From contig NC_067132.1 of the NCBI RefSeq assembly GCF_021347895.1, positions 13,818,995 to 13,882,994 on the forward strand: 64,000 nucleotides of DNA, in the 5' to 3' direction. The translations under genes were made by a program, and so were the position numbers. Below the pieces are notes generated by a model. The model searched no databases and was not told where the DNA came from. It was given only the letters and a program-made list of their open reading frames with translations. Shown here piece by piece: positions 10,268 to 22,335 of this stretch (positions are counted from its first letter, which is position 1; every line of letters begins with the position of its first letter). This DNA is from Acanthochromis polyacanthus. Its lineage: Eukaryota; Chordata; Actinopteri; Pomacentridae.

Positions 10268-13056
10268 TTAGACAAACGGCAACTGGGCCAACTCCTTCTT
10301 CTTCTCGTTGTACTTAGCGCTCAGTTGTCCTACAGCCTTGGCGTGCTCCTCATCCACCTCTTCTTTTAATCTCTGCTGCTCCTTCAAAAAATCTGCCCAC
10401 TCGTCTTTCAGTTGCTCCATGTTCGCCTGCAGCTGGGTGTTCTGGAAGAACATGTGACGATGAGAAGAGCACGGCAAATGCCGTACACGGTTTAAGCTGA
10501 TCATGGAATGTGGTGCATATAAAGGGAATGTACACAAAGTCACAAATGCCAACGATTCAATCTGGTTTTCTAAAGGCTACTCAATTGTGTCCACCGCCTC
10601 CTCTGCCTGAGTTTTTACCTGTTGTGCCTCTAGCTCCCTCTGCTGGACTCTCTCTGCCATGTGATTGGCTGCTTCCACTGTGGGACAGAAGCAAAACATG
10701 AGACTTTCCAGGCTCTTCACTTTGTCCATACCTATACGTCATTCCACTATGAGGAATCAGGACACAGTAAAATGACATTTTCTGTGTTTTAACGGGTGTA
10801 ACATTCACTATTGCTTAACCTTTGTCTGCAATACCCAGTAACAAACAACAATCCGTACATTATGCTGAATGAGGAGAACATTAAACTGACAAATGGTGTA
10901 ATACAATTTAACAGTCTTTTCTTCTATATAAATAGCATTCGTGTGAATACGAAATTACCTTTAAGTGTAATGTTAAGAAAAGAGAAAAGAAAAGTCAGGT
11001 GAGTTGACTTACACCGTTTAATGACATCAGACAGCTGCTTGGTTACGTCGTCTAAATTTGCGGGGAGCATTTGCTCGTTTGTTTCCACCACCATTTTGTC
11101 CAGATTCTCCAGCAGTCGGCTCTCTCTGTGGCCTCGTTTTTCCTAAACAGCAGCAGAAAAAGTCAGCTTGCAATGAAATCAAATGCTGCATTCGTTAACT
11201 TATTGAAAAAAGTAAAAGTTAATACTCTGTGAAGCTTCAAACAGCATAGATAAACACACTGTAGTAAAATCAGGTGAAAAACCTAACGAAGACACCGTGA
11301 TAAAAACTAGAAAATGATGTTTATCCCCAACCGTAAATGCAGTGAGTTGTGGATTATATTGAAGCCAGACTGGTGTTTACACAACTATTTTGTCTAGAGT
11401 CAAGAATATCAATCAATTATCTGCCTAATTCCATGTGATATTCAGCATTTTTTTTTGGCTATCAGTACTCATTTTTTTTGAATGATCCTGGACAAAATGA
11501 ATCTATTTTAAACAGTCTAACTGCTTCTGCAGCTCTGTTAAAACGCGGGCACTGGTGGCAACTGCTGTTCAAACATGTTCAAATAACTGAACAGTGCTAC
11601 TTTTATATTTGTATAAAGTTGTACTGAAATATCAATTAAAAGACTTTGACTGAAAAATGTGCTACTTCGGCTGTGGTGTAGCTGCCTCTCTACCTGTAGT
11701 CACCGCTCTGGTTTTAAGCAATGTCTCCCTCATAGCTCTGTCTGACAATGAAGGACAAATGTTAAAAAGTTCTCCTTTAAATAAACACATACAAAACATA
11801 ACTTAAATACAGGCATTTCTCATAAGTCTTGTGTTATTGTGAATTTGGACACCAACATTTTCATTTTTACTACAAATTTATTTCATTTCCAAGTAGTGGT
11901 TACCAGTCTTCTTGATTTCTATTGACTGGAGTCGGTATCAACCCTGCATTTTGAGATGGGTTAAAGCCATACAAAACACACATCTACTGTGAAAAAGGCA
12001 AAACAAGACAAGGGTCCTATATAGGGGGTTAGGATGTCAATTATAAAATGCAACATATCCACTTTGGCCCGACCAACTACTTATACTACATCGTTCCATA
12101 TATCTATACTGTCTGTTATCTAACAAAGGCACAAAATACACCCACATCCTCGTTGCTTTCTTCCTCCTCACATGAATGTCAGCACTTTAGTTCAGCTACA
12201 GTGAGGAAGTCTTGGAGGTTATAGAAAGTCTTTGGTCCAGGGACACCTCTGCAGTGCTTCATTCACACCACTACAGCTCCCATATTTATCATAACATGAT
12301 GTGAGAGCACATAAATTACTGGTGAAGCTGGATATAGGATTCAGATCCCTTATTAACTTCAAGTCAAGTACCTCAAACTCTCTCACGAAGTAGCGGACCT
12401 CTGCATTGATGACAGGTCTGTGGTCCAACAGTCGGGACTGGATGTCACCCACATCTGCAGCATCAACATATCTCATAGTAAGTGTAGTTTAAATGAGGAA
12501 AAACTAAATGCATAGCTAAGTGAGTATTGTAAGGCATGGTATTTCTACAAAAAAGCAGTTTAAAGCACATTTTTCAAAACTGTAATCATAAGATCTTCAT
12601 GTAAATCACAGTTCTTTGACATTTTGATTAGCCTGTTGTTGGTGTGTATACAATAAGAAGAGAATAAAATAGCTTTAAAGTCATCATACATGGGGGCGTG
12701 ACGAAAATATAAATAGCTTGCGCTGGACGCTAGATTGATAGAAAGCAATGAGTAATAAAATAACAGCATTGAATAATGAAATCAAATGTACATATAAAAC
12801 AAGACTATATTAAAATGACAACATATGCAAAAGAGGCAAGATATGTACAATATGGGAGTTAAGTGAAACGAATTAAAAAACAATAAAATAGAACAAATAT
12901 GGTCATTAGATTGCACATGAGCAACATACATAAGCGTGTACATAATAATTGCCTCACTGTCAAGAGCTTTAAAATGCAAAAAGCGAAGCTGACATGCTAA
13001 CCTTGAAAACGTTCTGAATGCTGCGGATTTCACTCACCTTTAGCAATCTTTTCCAT
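10268..13056 (-). CDS. bloc1s5: BLOC1S5 (muted), BLOC-1 subunit 5
   Basis: BLOC1S5 is a subunit of BLOC-1, a cytosolic complex at early endosomes that sorts cargo to lysosome-related organelles such as melanosomes. Five coding exons on the minus strand: 13038-13056, 12372-12454, 11013-11142, 10619-10677, 10268-10441. All have GT/AG borders and joining phases; together they encode 154 residues. Matches to the human protein are clear: DVGDIQSRLLDHRPVI and RYFVREFE (residues 7-34), EKRGHRESRLLENL and ETNEQMLP (35-61), LEAANHMAERVQQRE (78-92), and EEVDEEHAKAV (124-134) near the C-terminus. Residues 35 to 150 look largely helical and charged, as expected for a coiled-coil subunit. The ATG giving MEKIAK is chosen as the only upstream in-frame Met. 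It makes the N-terminus about 30 residues shorter than human (187 residues). The frame stays open without ATG for another 46 codons upstream. Donors are GTGAGT, GTACTT, GTAAGT and GTAAAA. Confidence 0.95.
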
Positions 13057-13400
13057 TATTATACACTCTTCTGGACGTCGTTCCAGCAGCTGAACAGCTT
13101 CTGTTTTCTTTCTGCTGAGTTGCTGGTTGGCTAAGCTAGCTGCTAAATGCTCCAAAGCTAACTGACAGCTGAGTATGGAAACAAAATGAGTACTTCAGCT
13201 AGACTTTTAGCCTGATAATTAATCATATACGGCAGTAACACATATCAGCTGCTGTTTTAAAAACAGTGTAAGGCTGCTGTTATAATTCCAGTCAGGTGAA
13301 CCTAAGTCAGCTGACTCAAAAACATGTTTACTACTACTTCCGGGTGCGAGGCCGTAGACTGAACCAATGCGCAAAAAGAGGGGGGTCACACTTCACTTAA
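13057..13400 (-). promoter_or_regulatory. Likely BLOC1S5 5' UTR and promoter
   Basis: This lies directly upstream of the BLOC1S5 start on the minus strand. At 13336-13345 the minus strand reads ACCCGGAAGT, a strong ETS-family (GABPA/ELK-like) site typical of housekeeping promoters. At 13306-13315 there is a perfect palindrome GTCAGCTGAC, an E-box, overlapping TGACTCA (AP-1-like) at 13312-13318. No TATA box was seen at a convincing position. The assignments are motif-based inference. Confidence 0.5.
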
Positions 13401-16400
13401 AAGTGTTCCTCCTCTGACCGTTTGAGCTTTTTACAAGTTCACATAAAATCAATTAACTCTTTCGGTTATGGGAATGTTCTGTTTACTCTGACACTTTTAA
13501 AATGCCTGAAAATTTCTATATGAGGAAGTGTTGTGTGTCTGTTTTACTAAACTCGGACAGCAGATGTCAGTCTTGCTCTGTGGAGAAACAGTCTATGTGG
13601 AGTCTGCCTCTTAAACTTTTTATGCTTACTTCACTCTCCAAACCTGTAATACAAGAACATATCTGTCTCAAAAATAATTCAGTAAAACATTTTTTTATCA
13701 TGACTACGAGGCAGTTTGCATTCTTTCAAGCTCAATTCAGCAAATTCATTGAAATTCTGCTCTCTTTATTTTATAATACACCATACATAAAGGATTATGT
13801 AGTTCAGTTAATTCCCCTTTTTAATAATGGAGCATTCACAAACACAGACATTTTAAAATTACAAAATATTACTGATATAAACTACTCAAAACACACGACA
13901 ATTATTCTTTTATAGTCACATATTTCCACATATTTTTTTAAATAAGTGAAGCATAGCCATTATTTATTGAAGGAGTAACTGTGGTTTGGAGAAATCCCCT
14001 TCAGCTGGTGTTTAATTTTGTTACAACAGGACATTTCTTTCTTCTTTATCTTCATAAATGGTTCTCCAGTTCATTTAACATGTGAGGAAACTTGCAGTGC
14101 ATTGAAATCAAATTTATTAACAAGTTGTTAACATTTAGAACTATAAACTACAGTTATTAGAAAGTGGAAAACGCATAAGCACTGATTTATTGATTTCTAA
14201 TATTGCACTGAATTGTATCTTAAACAAAGGGTAAACAGTGACCAGAGGGATTTTTTTCCCCAACATGGCAAAAAAGAAGTTATTCTAATTAAGCTTATCT
14301 GTTAAACACAAATTAACAAATGAATATGTCTCATTGTTGACAATTTATTAGGGGTGGGTAACTTATAGTTTTATGATTCTACAATTTCTTTTGGCAGACA
14401 CTTTTATCACCATATTTAAATTAACATTTCAGTATTATGTGTAATCTTTACACAGAGAGAGGCAGTAAAGCACCTACAGAGTTCTGTTGTGACACTTAAT
14501 TTACAATTTATTTAAGTTTATTCTTTGGGAAACAGTCGAATATTTTATGATAATGGTTGTAACATTACATAAATCCATACATTAGTCTCTATGTGCATAT
14601 TATCAGACTTACTCTGTATAAATATACATATATACGATAATGTCTAAATATACTAGAAATAAGCTCTAAGCAAAGTGGAAAGCTTGCCTAAAAATTTCCC
14701 TATATACTAGTGACATATATTAATATCTAAATACAGATATATATTAGTTAGAATTTTTTGTCATTTCTAGTTGAGGAACTGTCTTCACCACACTCACCAC
14801 AGGATGGCACTAAGTATCTCACATTATTCTCTAAAATCCAGGGCTGGAAACACATCGCCGCCTGAATTATCCTGGATGAGCAACCGCTTTTATTCCACTT
14901 TATGAAATGCAAATACATTGACATAAATGCATTAACAAACACGGCACTTGTGGCAAGAGCAAAGTAATTCAGTCTGAGTGAGAAGGGGGCATTGTTTGGG
15001 GCAAACGTTGCATATTAGCTGTCAAAAGTTTGCTTGCGAGCCCCAGATTCATTAGGACTGACATGCTCAGTTAAGGGAAAATGAAGACACCACTTGAGTC
15101 CCCAGACTGTCCGCACTGTTTAGTTGAATACTTATTACATGCTCCATTAGTTTTGATTTGGCCCTATTAAAGAGATTAAATGATTGATCAACAGGCTGAG
15201 GGATGGAAACAAGTCCTGCACTGTGTCTGAGGATCTCTGACTGCAAAACATGTCAGAACCAGCAAAGGTCTTCCTGACAGGAATGTGCATCCTGTTTGTT
15301 TTGTTTATTCATGATTCTGCAGGGTGAAATTAAAAGCATTAGGATCAACCCTGAGAATGTAGAAGTTAATTAAAGGCAGCATATTTGTTCCATAGAGCAA
15401 CTCAAAAGCTTTTTTTTGTTTAGATGAAAATATGAAATTAGAGATCCTAAAATACATCAAGTGCTTTATTTGAATTTTCTTGATTATTATGTATTCTGCA
15501 GAAAATATCATTCATTTAGTTAATTATTTGACAAGAAAATGCCAAAACTCTTCTTTGTAAATAAGTAAAAACAGATTAAAATGCATAATGCATAAGAAAG
15601 CCTGATGATTTGGGATATAAGGTCTGAAATATTTATCAGAATTTCTCTAAAACCTGTTGACATTTTCATAATTCAGCATTACAAACAGCTTCATTATATT
15701 CTGCATGCTTAAGTTGAAGTTTAAAGTCAATTCTGGTGAATAACAATAGAATTTTAAGCCTGCATCTCCTGACTGATTTTCAAGAGGGAAAAAAAGTGTT
15801 CAGTCCTCCACTAATAAAAGAAAAAAAAACTTATCCAAAGTTGAGATTTCAACAGCATTAAAGAATTTTGAGTGCCGGGCCAACATCAACATAACGAGGA
15901 AATATCTGTCCTTCTGCATCATTATCTGCAAGCGTTCTGACGTCGGGCTGCAGTTTGCATGTGAGAGCTCGTCGCACGACAGCAGATCATGTTTCTCTGC
16001 CTTTCTGTCTCACAGGTCTATTAAGTGGATTCTGCTTTTTATTTGACACCCCCTGCACCGAGCACAAAGCCTTTCTGGGACGCTCTCCAAATTTGTCACT
16101 TAGAAGAAAGGCTGTGTTCAAAGTTATAGCTTTGTAAAAGTTAAAACAAATATGTCAGCATCAATTTCAATAATGTATTTTTTTCAGTAGCCGTCCTCGT
16201 TTTAAAGCTGCTCGTACTTTAAGCCTTTAGTAATGTGGATTTATTTTTATTCTGCTTGGATAATTGCCTATTTTTTTGCACCAATTAAATTCAGTTTACA
16301 TCCATTTATTTTGTGTCAGTTAAATACTTTGATTTAGGAATAACATTACTGAAACAACTGATAATTATTTACTGATTATATTTCTACATAACTGACCCAT

Positions 16401-16509
16401 TTAATATATTTTTATAAAGTAGTTTAATCAGGCAATAATGTAGTGTAAATATAGTCGACGTAGTAAAGTTAATACTACTTTAAAGGGCTTTAAAAATGTG
16501 ATGACATTT
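13401..16509. other. AT-rich intergenic DNA with a possible conserved block
   Basis: 13401-14750 is very AT-rich. A 137-codon open frame at 13502-13915 on the plus strand has no recognisable domain and is probably chance. From about 14750 to 15250 the sequence becomes balanced and complex, with no simple repeats and many ATTA/TTAAT words, the look of a conserved noncoding element. A similar short block lies at 15880-16130. I found no exons. Confidence 0.4.
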
Positions 16510-16786
16510 GTTGCAGTATAATATATGTATGTTATTTATCCTCATTTTAGGCACTTTTACGTTTATTCCACAAGCCACTTTCTATTTATTGTGTAGTAAT
16601 ACTCTCTTTATTGGTTTTTCATCCTTCATTCTTGTATATATTGCATATATTATTGTTATTATAATTATTATCTTTACTGTACATATGGTTAGTGCTGCTC
16701 TGAAAGATTTTTGCTGCTGTAACACCAGAAATTTCCCCTGACGTGGGGAGTAATAAAGGATTATCTCGTCTTATCTTATAAAAATA
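16510..16786 (+). repeat. LINE 3' tail (non-LTR retrotransposon fragment)
   Basis: The stretch ends with GCTGCTGTAACACCAGAAATT then TCCCCTGACGTGGGGAGTAATAAA-like sequence and short TCTTA repeats. This is the familiar 3' end of a teleost non-LTR element, with the tail in plus orientation. The sequence before it is AT-rich and pyrimidine-rich, as in the 3' UTR of such elements. The same tail occurs inverted at 59694-59895. No reverse-transcriptase coding remains. Confidence 0.7.
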
Positions 16787-18000
16787 TTAGGCATTATTGT
16801 GTTTATTTCATTTTTCTATTCACTCAATCAGAAATTACACTAAACTGAAGATTTTTTCTTATGTTTTTCCTAAATATAGTCTCCACATACATATTTCTCT
16901 TCATCATAGCAGACAAAATTTCCCTCCCTCATCTTTTTTATTACACTTCCACATATCTGCAGCGTTGAGCCCCCTGTGACTATCAAGCTCGCCAGTATCC
17001 AGATGATCTCCTGCAGCACTTCCACCATCGGTGCTTCAGCAGTGCAGTGGGAGGTCTGTGAGCCTGGTTTACCAAACATGCCCACTGGCCCTGCGAGCTC
17101 ACCCCGGTGACGCTCTTGCCTCTGTGTCTCTCTCCTCCCCGGCCCAACCACACTGCCCCTGCAACGACGGTGCTCGCATTACCCACTGGGTATAATTATT
17201 CTGCATTTAGCTGCTCTCCGTTCTCTCTCCCTCTCATGTTCTCTCTGTCTCTCAGCTTGGCTGGGTCTTGACACTGAGGTCCGGGCGGAGGGCCGCGGGG
17301 CCGCTGCTTTGTGTTCACAACACGCTGAACGCCACTGACTGCACGGCGGCTCTGAACAGGTGGGGGGCGGTGATGGGAAAAGGAAAAGGGAAGGGGAGGA
17401 GGGGGGGAGTGTTACTCACTGGATGCCAAGGCCTCTGGGCTGGAGGGAAGATGGGGGTGGAGGAGGGTTGGTAGGAGAAGACCTGCTGCCCAACAGCCCA
17501 CCTACCTGCTTCTACCCTTCTCTCTCGCCACATCCAGATTCTTATTTCAGGGAATGTCTCTCTCTCAGTCCCGGGGCAGGAAGCAGGTCATTGGTCCGGT
17601 CCCTCTGCCTGCTAGAGGCTTCAGAGCTGGAGAAGAGGTAGGGGGTGAAAGTGAAAAACAGGATGAGAGGTAGCCGGAGTGCAGCGGGAAGGTAAAGACC
17701 CAAGTAAACACACTTAAAAGCCTTATGCAGCAACACTTAATAAGTCACTATGGAGAGTCACACTATCCCGCTGTCATGCCGTCCCACGGCCTGATGGGAA
17801 GACACAGTGGCGGTTACATGGCTTACAGCCTGAAAATCAACATATGTAATCATCATCCTGCACTTTTCAAGGAAGAAAAGATTTTTTTCCTCTTTTTTGC
17901 AGCAAAACGGAACAAAACCTTGTCAGATGCATCTTGTGATGACTGCCCCTTTTCCTTCCAGCTGGAGATTGGCACTCAGGCATTCACAGTGGACTGGAAG
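16787..18000. other. Intergenic DNA, GC-richer block
   Basis: No exon was recognised. The region 17000-17650 is GC-rich with purine-rich tracts (GGGGAGGAGGGGGGGAG near 17393-17409). Open frames on both strands overlap each other here and follow base composition. Confidence 0.4.
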
Positions 18001-18026
18001 TGTGTGTGTGTGTGTGTGTGTGTGTG
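18001..18026 (+). repeat. (TG)13 microsatellite
   Basis: Thirteen uninterrupted TG units read directly from the sequence. Confidence 0.97.
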
Positions 18027-18376
18027 AGCAGGGGGAGACCAGTGTGTCGGCTGTGATTAGCATTTGCGGCGGGCCCCTGCTGCCATTTCGGGACTCGTCC
18101 TCGAGATTAGCGGGAACTGCACTGTCATTTCTCCCATGGGGGGCCGTTCCCCTGTCCTCCCTCGTCCTAGCGTGGGGAGGGATCACCGGCTTCTCCAGGA
18201 GGCAGTGTTGAAGTCGACTGAGGGCAACAGGCTGGGGGAGGCTCCAGACCTGTTGAGGCAGAGCGTCCCGCAAAGTGCCCACAATCAAAGTGACAGATGT
18301 AGGGTGGAGGGAGCACTGGACAAAGATATCTCTCCGTTTGTTGCAGGCAAAATCACTTCGCCTGGCTGTGGAATTT

Positions 18377-18380
<4 letters not shown>

Positions 18381-18416
<36 letters not shown>
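18381..18416 (+). repeat. (CA)18 microsatellite
   Basis: Eighteen uninterrupted CA units. Shorter CA-rich patches follow at about 18425-18455. Confidence 0.97.
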
Positions 18417-18418
<2 letters not shown>

Positions 18419-18626
18419 TTGCAATAACACATACACATGCCTGCACACACACTACAAGTTGAGCAGAGGAGGAGTTGAGACTGTGAGGTTCAGGGGAAGA
18501 ATCGACTGAGCTCCACTTGATGGTTTTTGAAGTTTTTCTTCAGCTCGTGTGTGCGCCGGCTGATATTGGACGTGGGACAGAACAGAGAAAGGCAAGGAGT
18601 AGGAAAAAGGGGGTCTGCCCTGGGGT

Positions 18627-18682
18627 CACGCACACATGCACACACACACTCTTATGCGAACACACACACACACACATACACT
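18627..18682 (+). repeat. Interrupted CA-rich microsatellite
   Basis: Short CA runs separated by ATG and CTTATGCGAA interruptions, an imperfect dinucleotide repeat. Confidence 0.85.
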
Positions 18683-18811
18683 TCTCAGGCTGCTGTGGCA
18701 TGTTTGGAGCAGTGCCTCGTCAGATTAGGGCCATGCTGGCTGTGTTTGATGGCCAACCTGGACAGACAAGGCCTGCCAGGCACAAACTGCTCAGGCACAT
18801 GATGTCAGGGC

Positions 18812-18813
<2 letters not shown>

Positions 18814-18898
<85 letters not shown>

Positions 18899-18908
18899 CA
18901 CACACACA
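18814..18908 (+). repeat. Long (CA)n microsatellite
   Basis: About 95 bp of CA repeat with a single CG interruption at 18891-18892. It is one of four CA/TG tracts within 0.9 kb. Threonine/histidine and cysteine/valine open frames across it are repeat artefacts. Confidence 0.98.
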
Positions 18909-20529
18909 AAAATTATCCCGCGCCAGACCAAAGAGACAGATGACACCCAGCATGAAGCTAAAGCCAAATCTGTAAGCATCCGCTGCGATCCAGCTGGCTA
19001 GCCCTAGGGTACCTGTCTCTGCGAAGTGGAATCAGCGTCACCCCCGTGAGCTGTCAAATTAGCTCACAGGGCTGGAAATGCTGAAGAGATTTGGCCCCTC
19101 GTTGTGGAGGAGCAAAAAGAGGGGGGAGGGAGGGTGGTATTAAAAAATGTTATTAATTCATCCTCCTGTTGGGGGGAAAAAATGGTTAAACTTCCAACAA
19201 CATGCATCAGGAAAGGTGGACTTATTAGTGTGAACCTGTAGAGCAGTGAAGACACACTCACACACTGCTCCGACACCAACAAACACACAAGCACACACAT
19301 ACATGCTGATGCTAGCGGACGCACATGCTCAAACACAGTGAAAAGAGCGTCACCGCGTGCACACATGCCTCATGATTTGCACACACACACTCACACAGCC
19401 TCACATACACAGAGCCAGGGGCAAGTTTTCAATTACTGCCAGTGCTAAGCAGTCACCTGGGAGAGATGTACCATGTTTGAGTGGAAAGGCATTTCCACCA
19501 AGGTTTTTTTTTTTTATCTCTTCTTGTCCCAGTTGTTCGACAGCTGTGAATGTCAGGCACATGATCAAAAATGACATTAAACAAAACAGTAAATGTTTCC
19601 TCAGTCAAAGTTTACATCTTGGGGAATGATCAAGGAAGGCCTGTCTGAAAAGTGAGATTTGTAGCAACTGTTGAATGTGTAAAAAGGTGCCTTAAGGATT
19701 AAGGTGTCAATTTAGTCGACATTAGATCATACAATTGCTGTGAAAAACTGGAAACGTAGTCAATTTGCTTCATGAGGGATGACATGAAAAGAGGCCTCAC
19801 ATTAAATAAACAAGAAGGTGACAGTTAAAGATAAAGACAAGAAATATATTAATGCATGAAAGACAGAAAAACTTTTCAAAGTAAGAGTTTTTGCTGTGGT
19901 CACCCTAGACTAAATGCTGAATTTACATTCTACATTTTTTTTAAAGAGTGCAAGGAAATTTTAAATGTTAACTCGATTACACCTTACAATGCTGCAATAG
20001 TTTTCATACTCTCATCAAATAGCAATTTCATGATCTGTGGCATTCATAAAAAAACAATTTTAAGGGACAATTTAAGGAACTTAAAGGAAAACTCTCTGAA
20101 AGAGGATTCAAACATAAAATATGAATTGGAGATGAGAGAAAGTAAAGGTTTTTACATTGTTGGACTTCTCTGTATATTTTACGGTATACCAAAGTTTCAA
20201 ATCTAGTTTGTGTGACGATAGTCATGTGTGGGTTCCAATTTTTTACGTCAACCAGCGATAACTGGTTTGCCAGAGCTGAAGAAAGGAACAGCTGTGGTGA
20301 TAAGATGAAGAAATCTAAAGCAGCTAGGAGTGTAAGGGTGCTTATGTTGAAATAAACTAAGAAACATAAAAAAAATTGAAAAAAAGGTGTTCAGAGTTAA
20401 GATGACATCCTATAAAAAGTGCAGTATGCCATCAGGGTAGTGTGTAATCATTCCACACTGCAGGTTGAGGTTACAGCTCTTCCTATTTTATAATGGCAGC
20501 ACTTCATCTGTCTTTGTGCAGTTTCTTAC
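18909..20529. other. Intergenic DNA
   Basis: The block at 18940-19150 is complex and GC-balanced. CA-rich words recur at 19250-19400. From 19500 the sequence is AT-rich. A 116-codon frame at 19856-20206 on the plus strand has no recognisable domain. No gene was identified. Confidence 0.4.
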
Positions 20530-20625
20530 CATCTATCCATCTGTTATCTACTGACCACTTTATCCTCTGTAGGGCTGCGGTGGGGCTTGATTTAGGGTGA
20601 AGGGAGGGTATAGCCTGGACAGGCC
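20530..20625 (+). repeat. Teleost interspersed repeat fragment
   Basis: The words ATCTATCCATCTGTTATCTA, CCACTTTATCCTCTGTAGGG and ATAGCCTGGACAGGCCA match the start of a common fish repeat that reads like 'cttatcc..tgcagggtcgcggggggctgg...accctggacaggtcgcc'. A longer fragment of the same family is at 57253-57528. The class is unresolved. Confidence 0.6.
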
Positions 20626-21527
20626 AATTTCTTACCATAATCTCCTCAAAAAATGAATTATTCACTGAAACACCGACCAACTGAACATGCCAAATCTGAC
20701 ACCAGGCAAGCAGCTATATGAGAAATATATCTTAGAACAGTCTGGTATAATGTAAAACGATCTTATATTTTAAATCAAAACCCCTGCAGACATATTATAC
20801 TTAGGGATTAATTTATGAAAAGGAGGTTCTGTTTGTCTTTGCCCTCTTTTTCACTGCTTACAAACTTAACAGGGCTCCTTAACTCCCATCAAATAAATAA
20901 ATAAAATATGGCTGCCCAATTTTAGCGAAGGTAAAATCCTTCTGGGCCCGGAGGATCCCTGCCATGCTGACATGCTAATAGCCACAGCGGGTTTCCTGTG
21001 GGTGAGGTGACATGGACAGTAGCAAAGAGCTATAGACTGCCAACAACAGCACTGCTCCCTGGTGTGTGTGTCAACATGCTGACCCCCATGGAGATCCTGT
21101 CCTACCCCGAGACAGCGCAGTGTGTGTGTGGTTGTGTGGTGGGATGTAAGATGGAACCTGACAGGAGTTTAGCGCTGATGACCACCACGGTGAGAAATGG
21201 CAGCACCCCTCCTTCAGGGAGATGCTGTCACTCCTCGATGTTTGTTTGAGTGTGGGTGTGAGCTGGTGCTTGCTGAGCCTCTTGAGGCTTGAAGAGTCGT
21301 GCTGGAAATAAAATATTCCAGCATAAGAACATGTTCTCCTGAAAGAAATGACAGAGTTTTGAAAATGAGGTGAAGAATAAGATGTAGAACATGATGTAAA
21401 GTGAAATCCTTTTAGAAAATGACTAATTGGAGTTGACATTTGATGCAATATTGATATAGTGTGTATAATATTTGCAAATTACAATGACGCCACATGCACA
21501 TGTTTCTTTCCCCCAAAGTGCTATACA
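20626..21527. other. Intergenic DNA
   Basis: 20930-21250 is GC-balanced and complex, and 21250-21500 is AT-rich. Open frames on both strands at 20998-21448 overlap and show no domain. No gene was recognised. Confidence 0.4.
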
Positions 21528-22003
21528 AAGATCAGCCACAACATTATGACCACTGACAGGTGAAGTGAATGGCATTGATGGTCTTGTTTTAATTCAATGT
21601 TCTGCTGGGAAACCTTGCATTCATATGGATGTTTGACATGTACCCCCCACCGAAACATTGCAGGTCAAGGAACCCCTCAACCCTCCTACCCCCATGTCAA
21701 CAGCAGTCCTTGATGCCAGTTGCCACCTCAGCAGGACAATGCACACTGCAAAAACTGCTCAAGAGTAGTCCAGGGAGCATGTCAGAGCTAAGCTGTACAC
21801 TCCCTAGATCCAAATCTTACTGTGTGATGTACCAGGATAAAACTGATGTAGGTAGGTCTCACTCTGCAACCCACAGGACCCACAGAATTCACTGACATGC
21901 CCAGAGCTCCTGTGTCCATGCCGCACTTGGTCAGAGGAGTTTAAGCAGCAAAAAGGAGACCAACACCATATTAGGAAGGTGGTTATAATGTTACGTCTGA
22001 CTG
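21528..22003 (+). mobile_element. Deleted Tc1-like DNA transposon (remnant)
   Basis: The left end has GATCAGCCACAACATTATGA followed by CCACTGACAGGTGAAGTGAA. The right end has ACCATATTAGGAAGGTGGTT followed by ATAATGTTACGTCTGA. Between them are plus-strand pieces of transposase: GTTCTGCTGGGAAACCTTG, CAGCAGGACAATGCACACTG (second catalytic Asp region, QQDNA) and CCCTAGATCC in place of the DLNP block. About 475 bp remains, retaining different internal parts from the copy at 182-1113. It is non-autonomous. Confidence 0.85.
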
Positions 22004-22335
22004 TGTGTCCCTCATGATAGATTTATTATGTTTTTTGCCTGCTTTTTTTGTGATGGCTCACTGGTAGATGCAGTCATAAAATACCACGCTTTTCAAATGT
22101 TCACTGCACAAAGTAATAAAACTACTTCAGTATACATGAACATGTTTTATTCTATGTAACAGTTTTAAACAAACTGTAAACTTTAAGCTAGATGGGTATT
22201 ATCTGCCAGTCAGTGTTCACTATGGGCCAATATTTCATGTAAAAGCCTTTATCAGCTCATATCATCGTGCTTCCAAAGTCCATCCATTGATGACATGCAG
22301 TGGAAAGTATTGAAACACTCAAAGCATGACTCTAG
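22004..22335. other. AT-rich spacer
   Basis: Short AT-rich DNA between the Tc1 remnant and the next repeat. Nothing recognised. Confidence 0.4.

Noticed and set aside
12219..12476. 85-codon single-exon protein starting MRYVDAADVGD
   Set aside because: Only 12372-12454 is coding, as BLOC1S5 exon 2. The rest is intron on both sides of GT/AG borders.
13502..13915. 137-codon plus-strand frame divergent from BLOC1S5
   Set aside because: AT-driven composition, no recognised domain, no splice or start context that stands out. A divergent transcript cannot be ruled out.
18517..18975. 152-codon frame and its opposite-strand partners across the CA repeat
   Set aside because: The frame exists because CA/TG repeats lack stop codons; composition is only His-Thr or Cys-Val over the repeat, with no domain.
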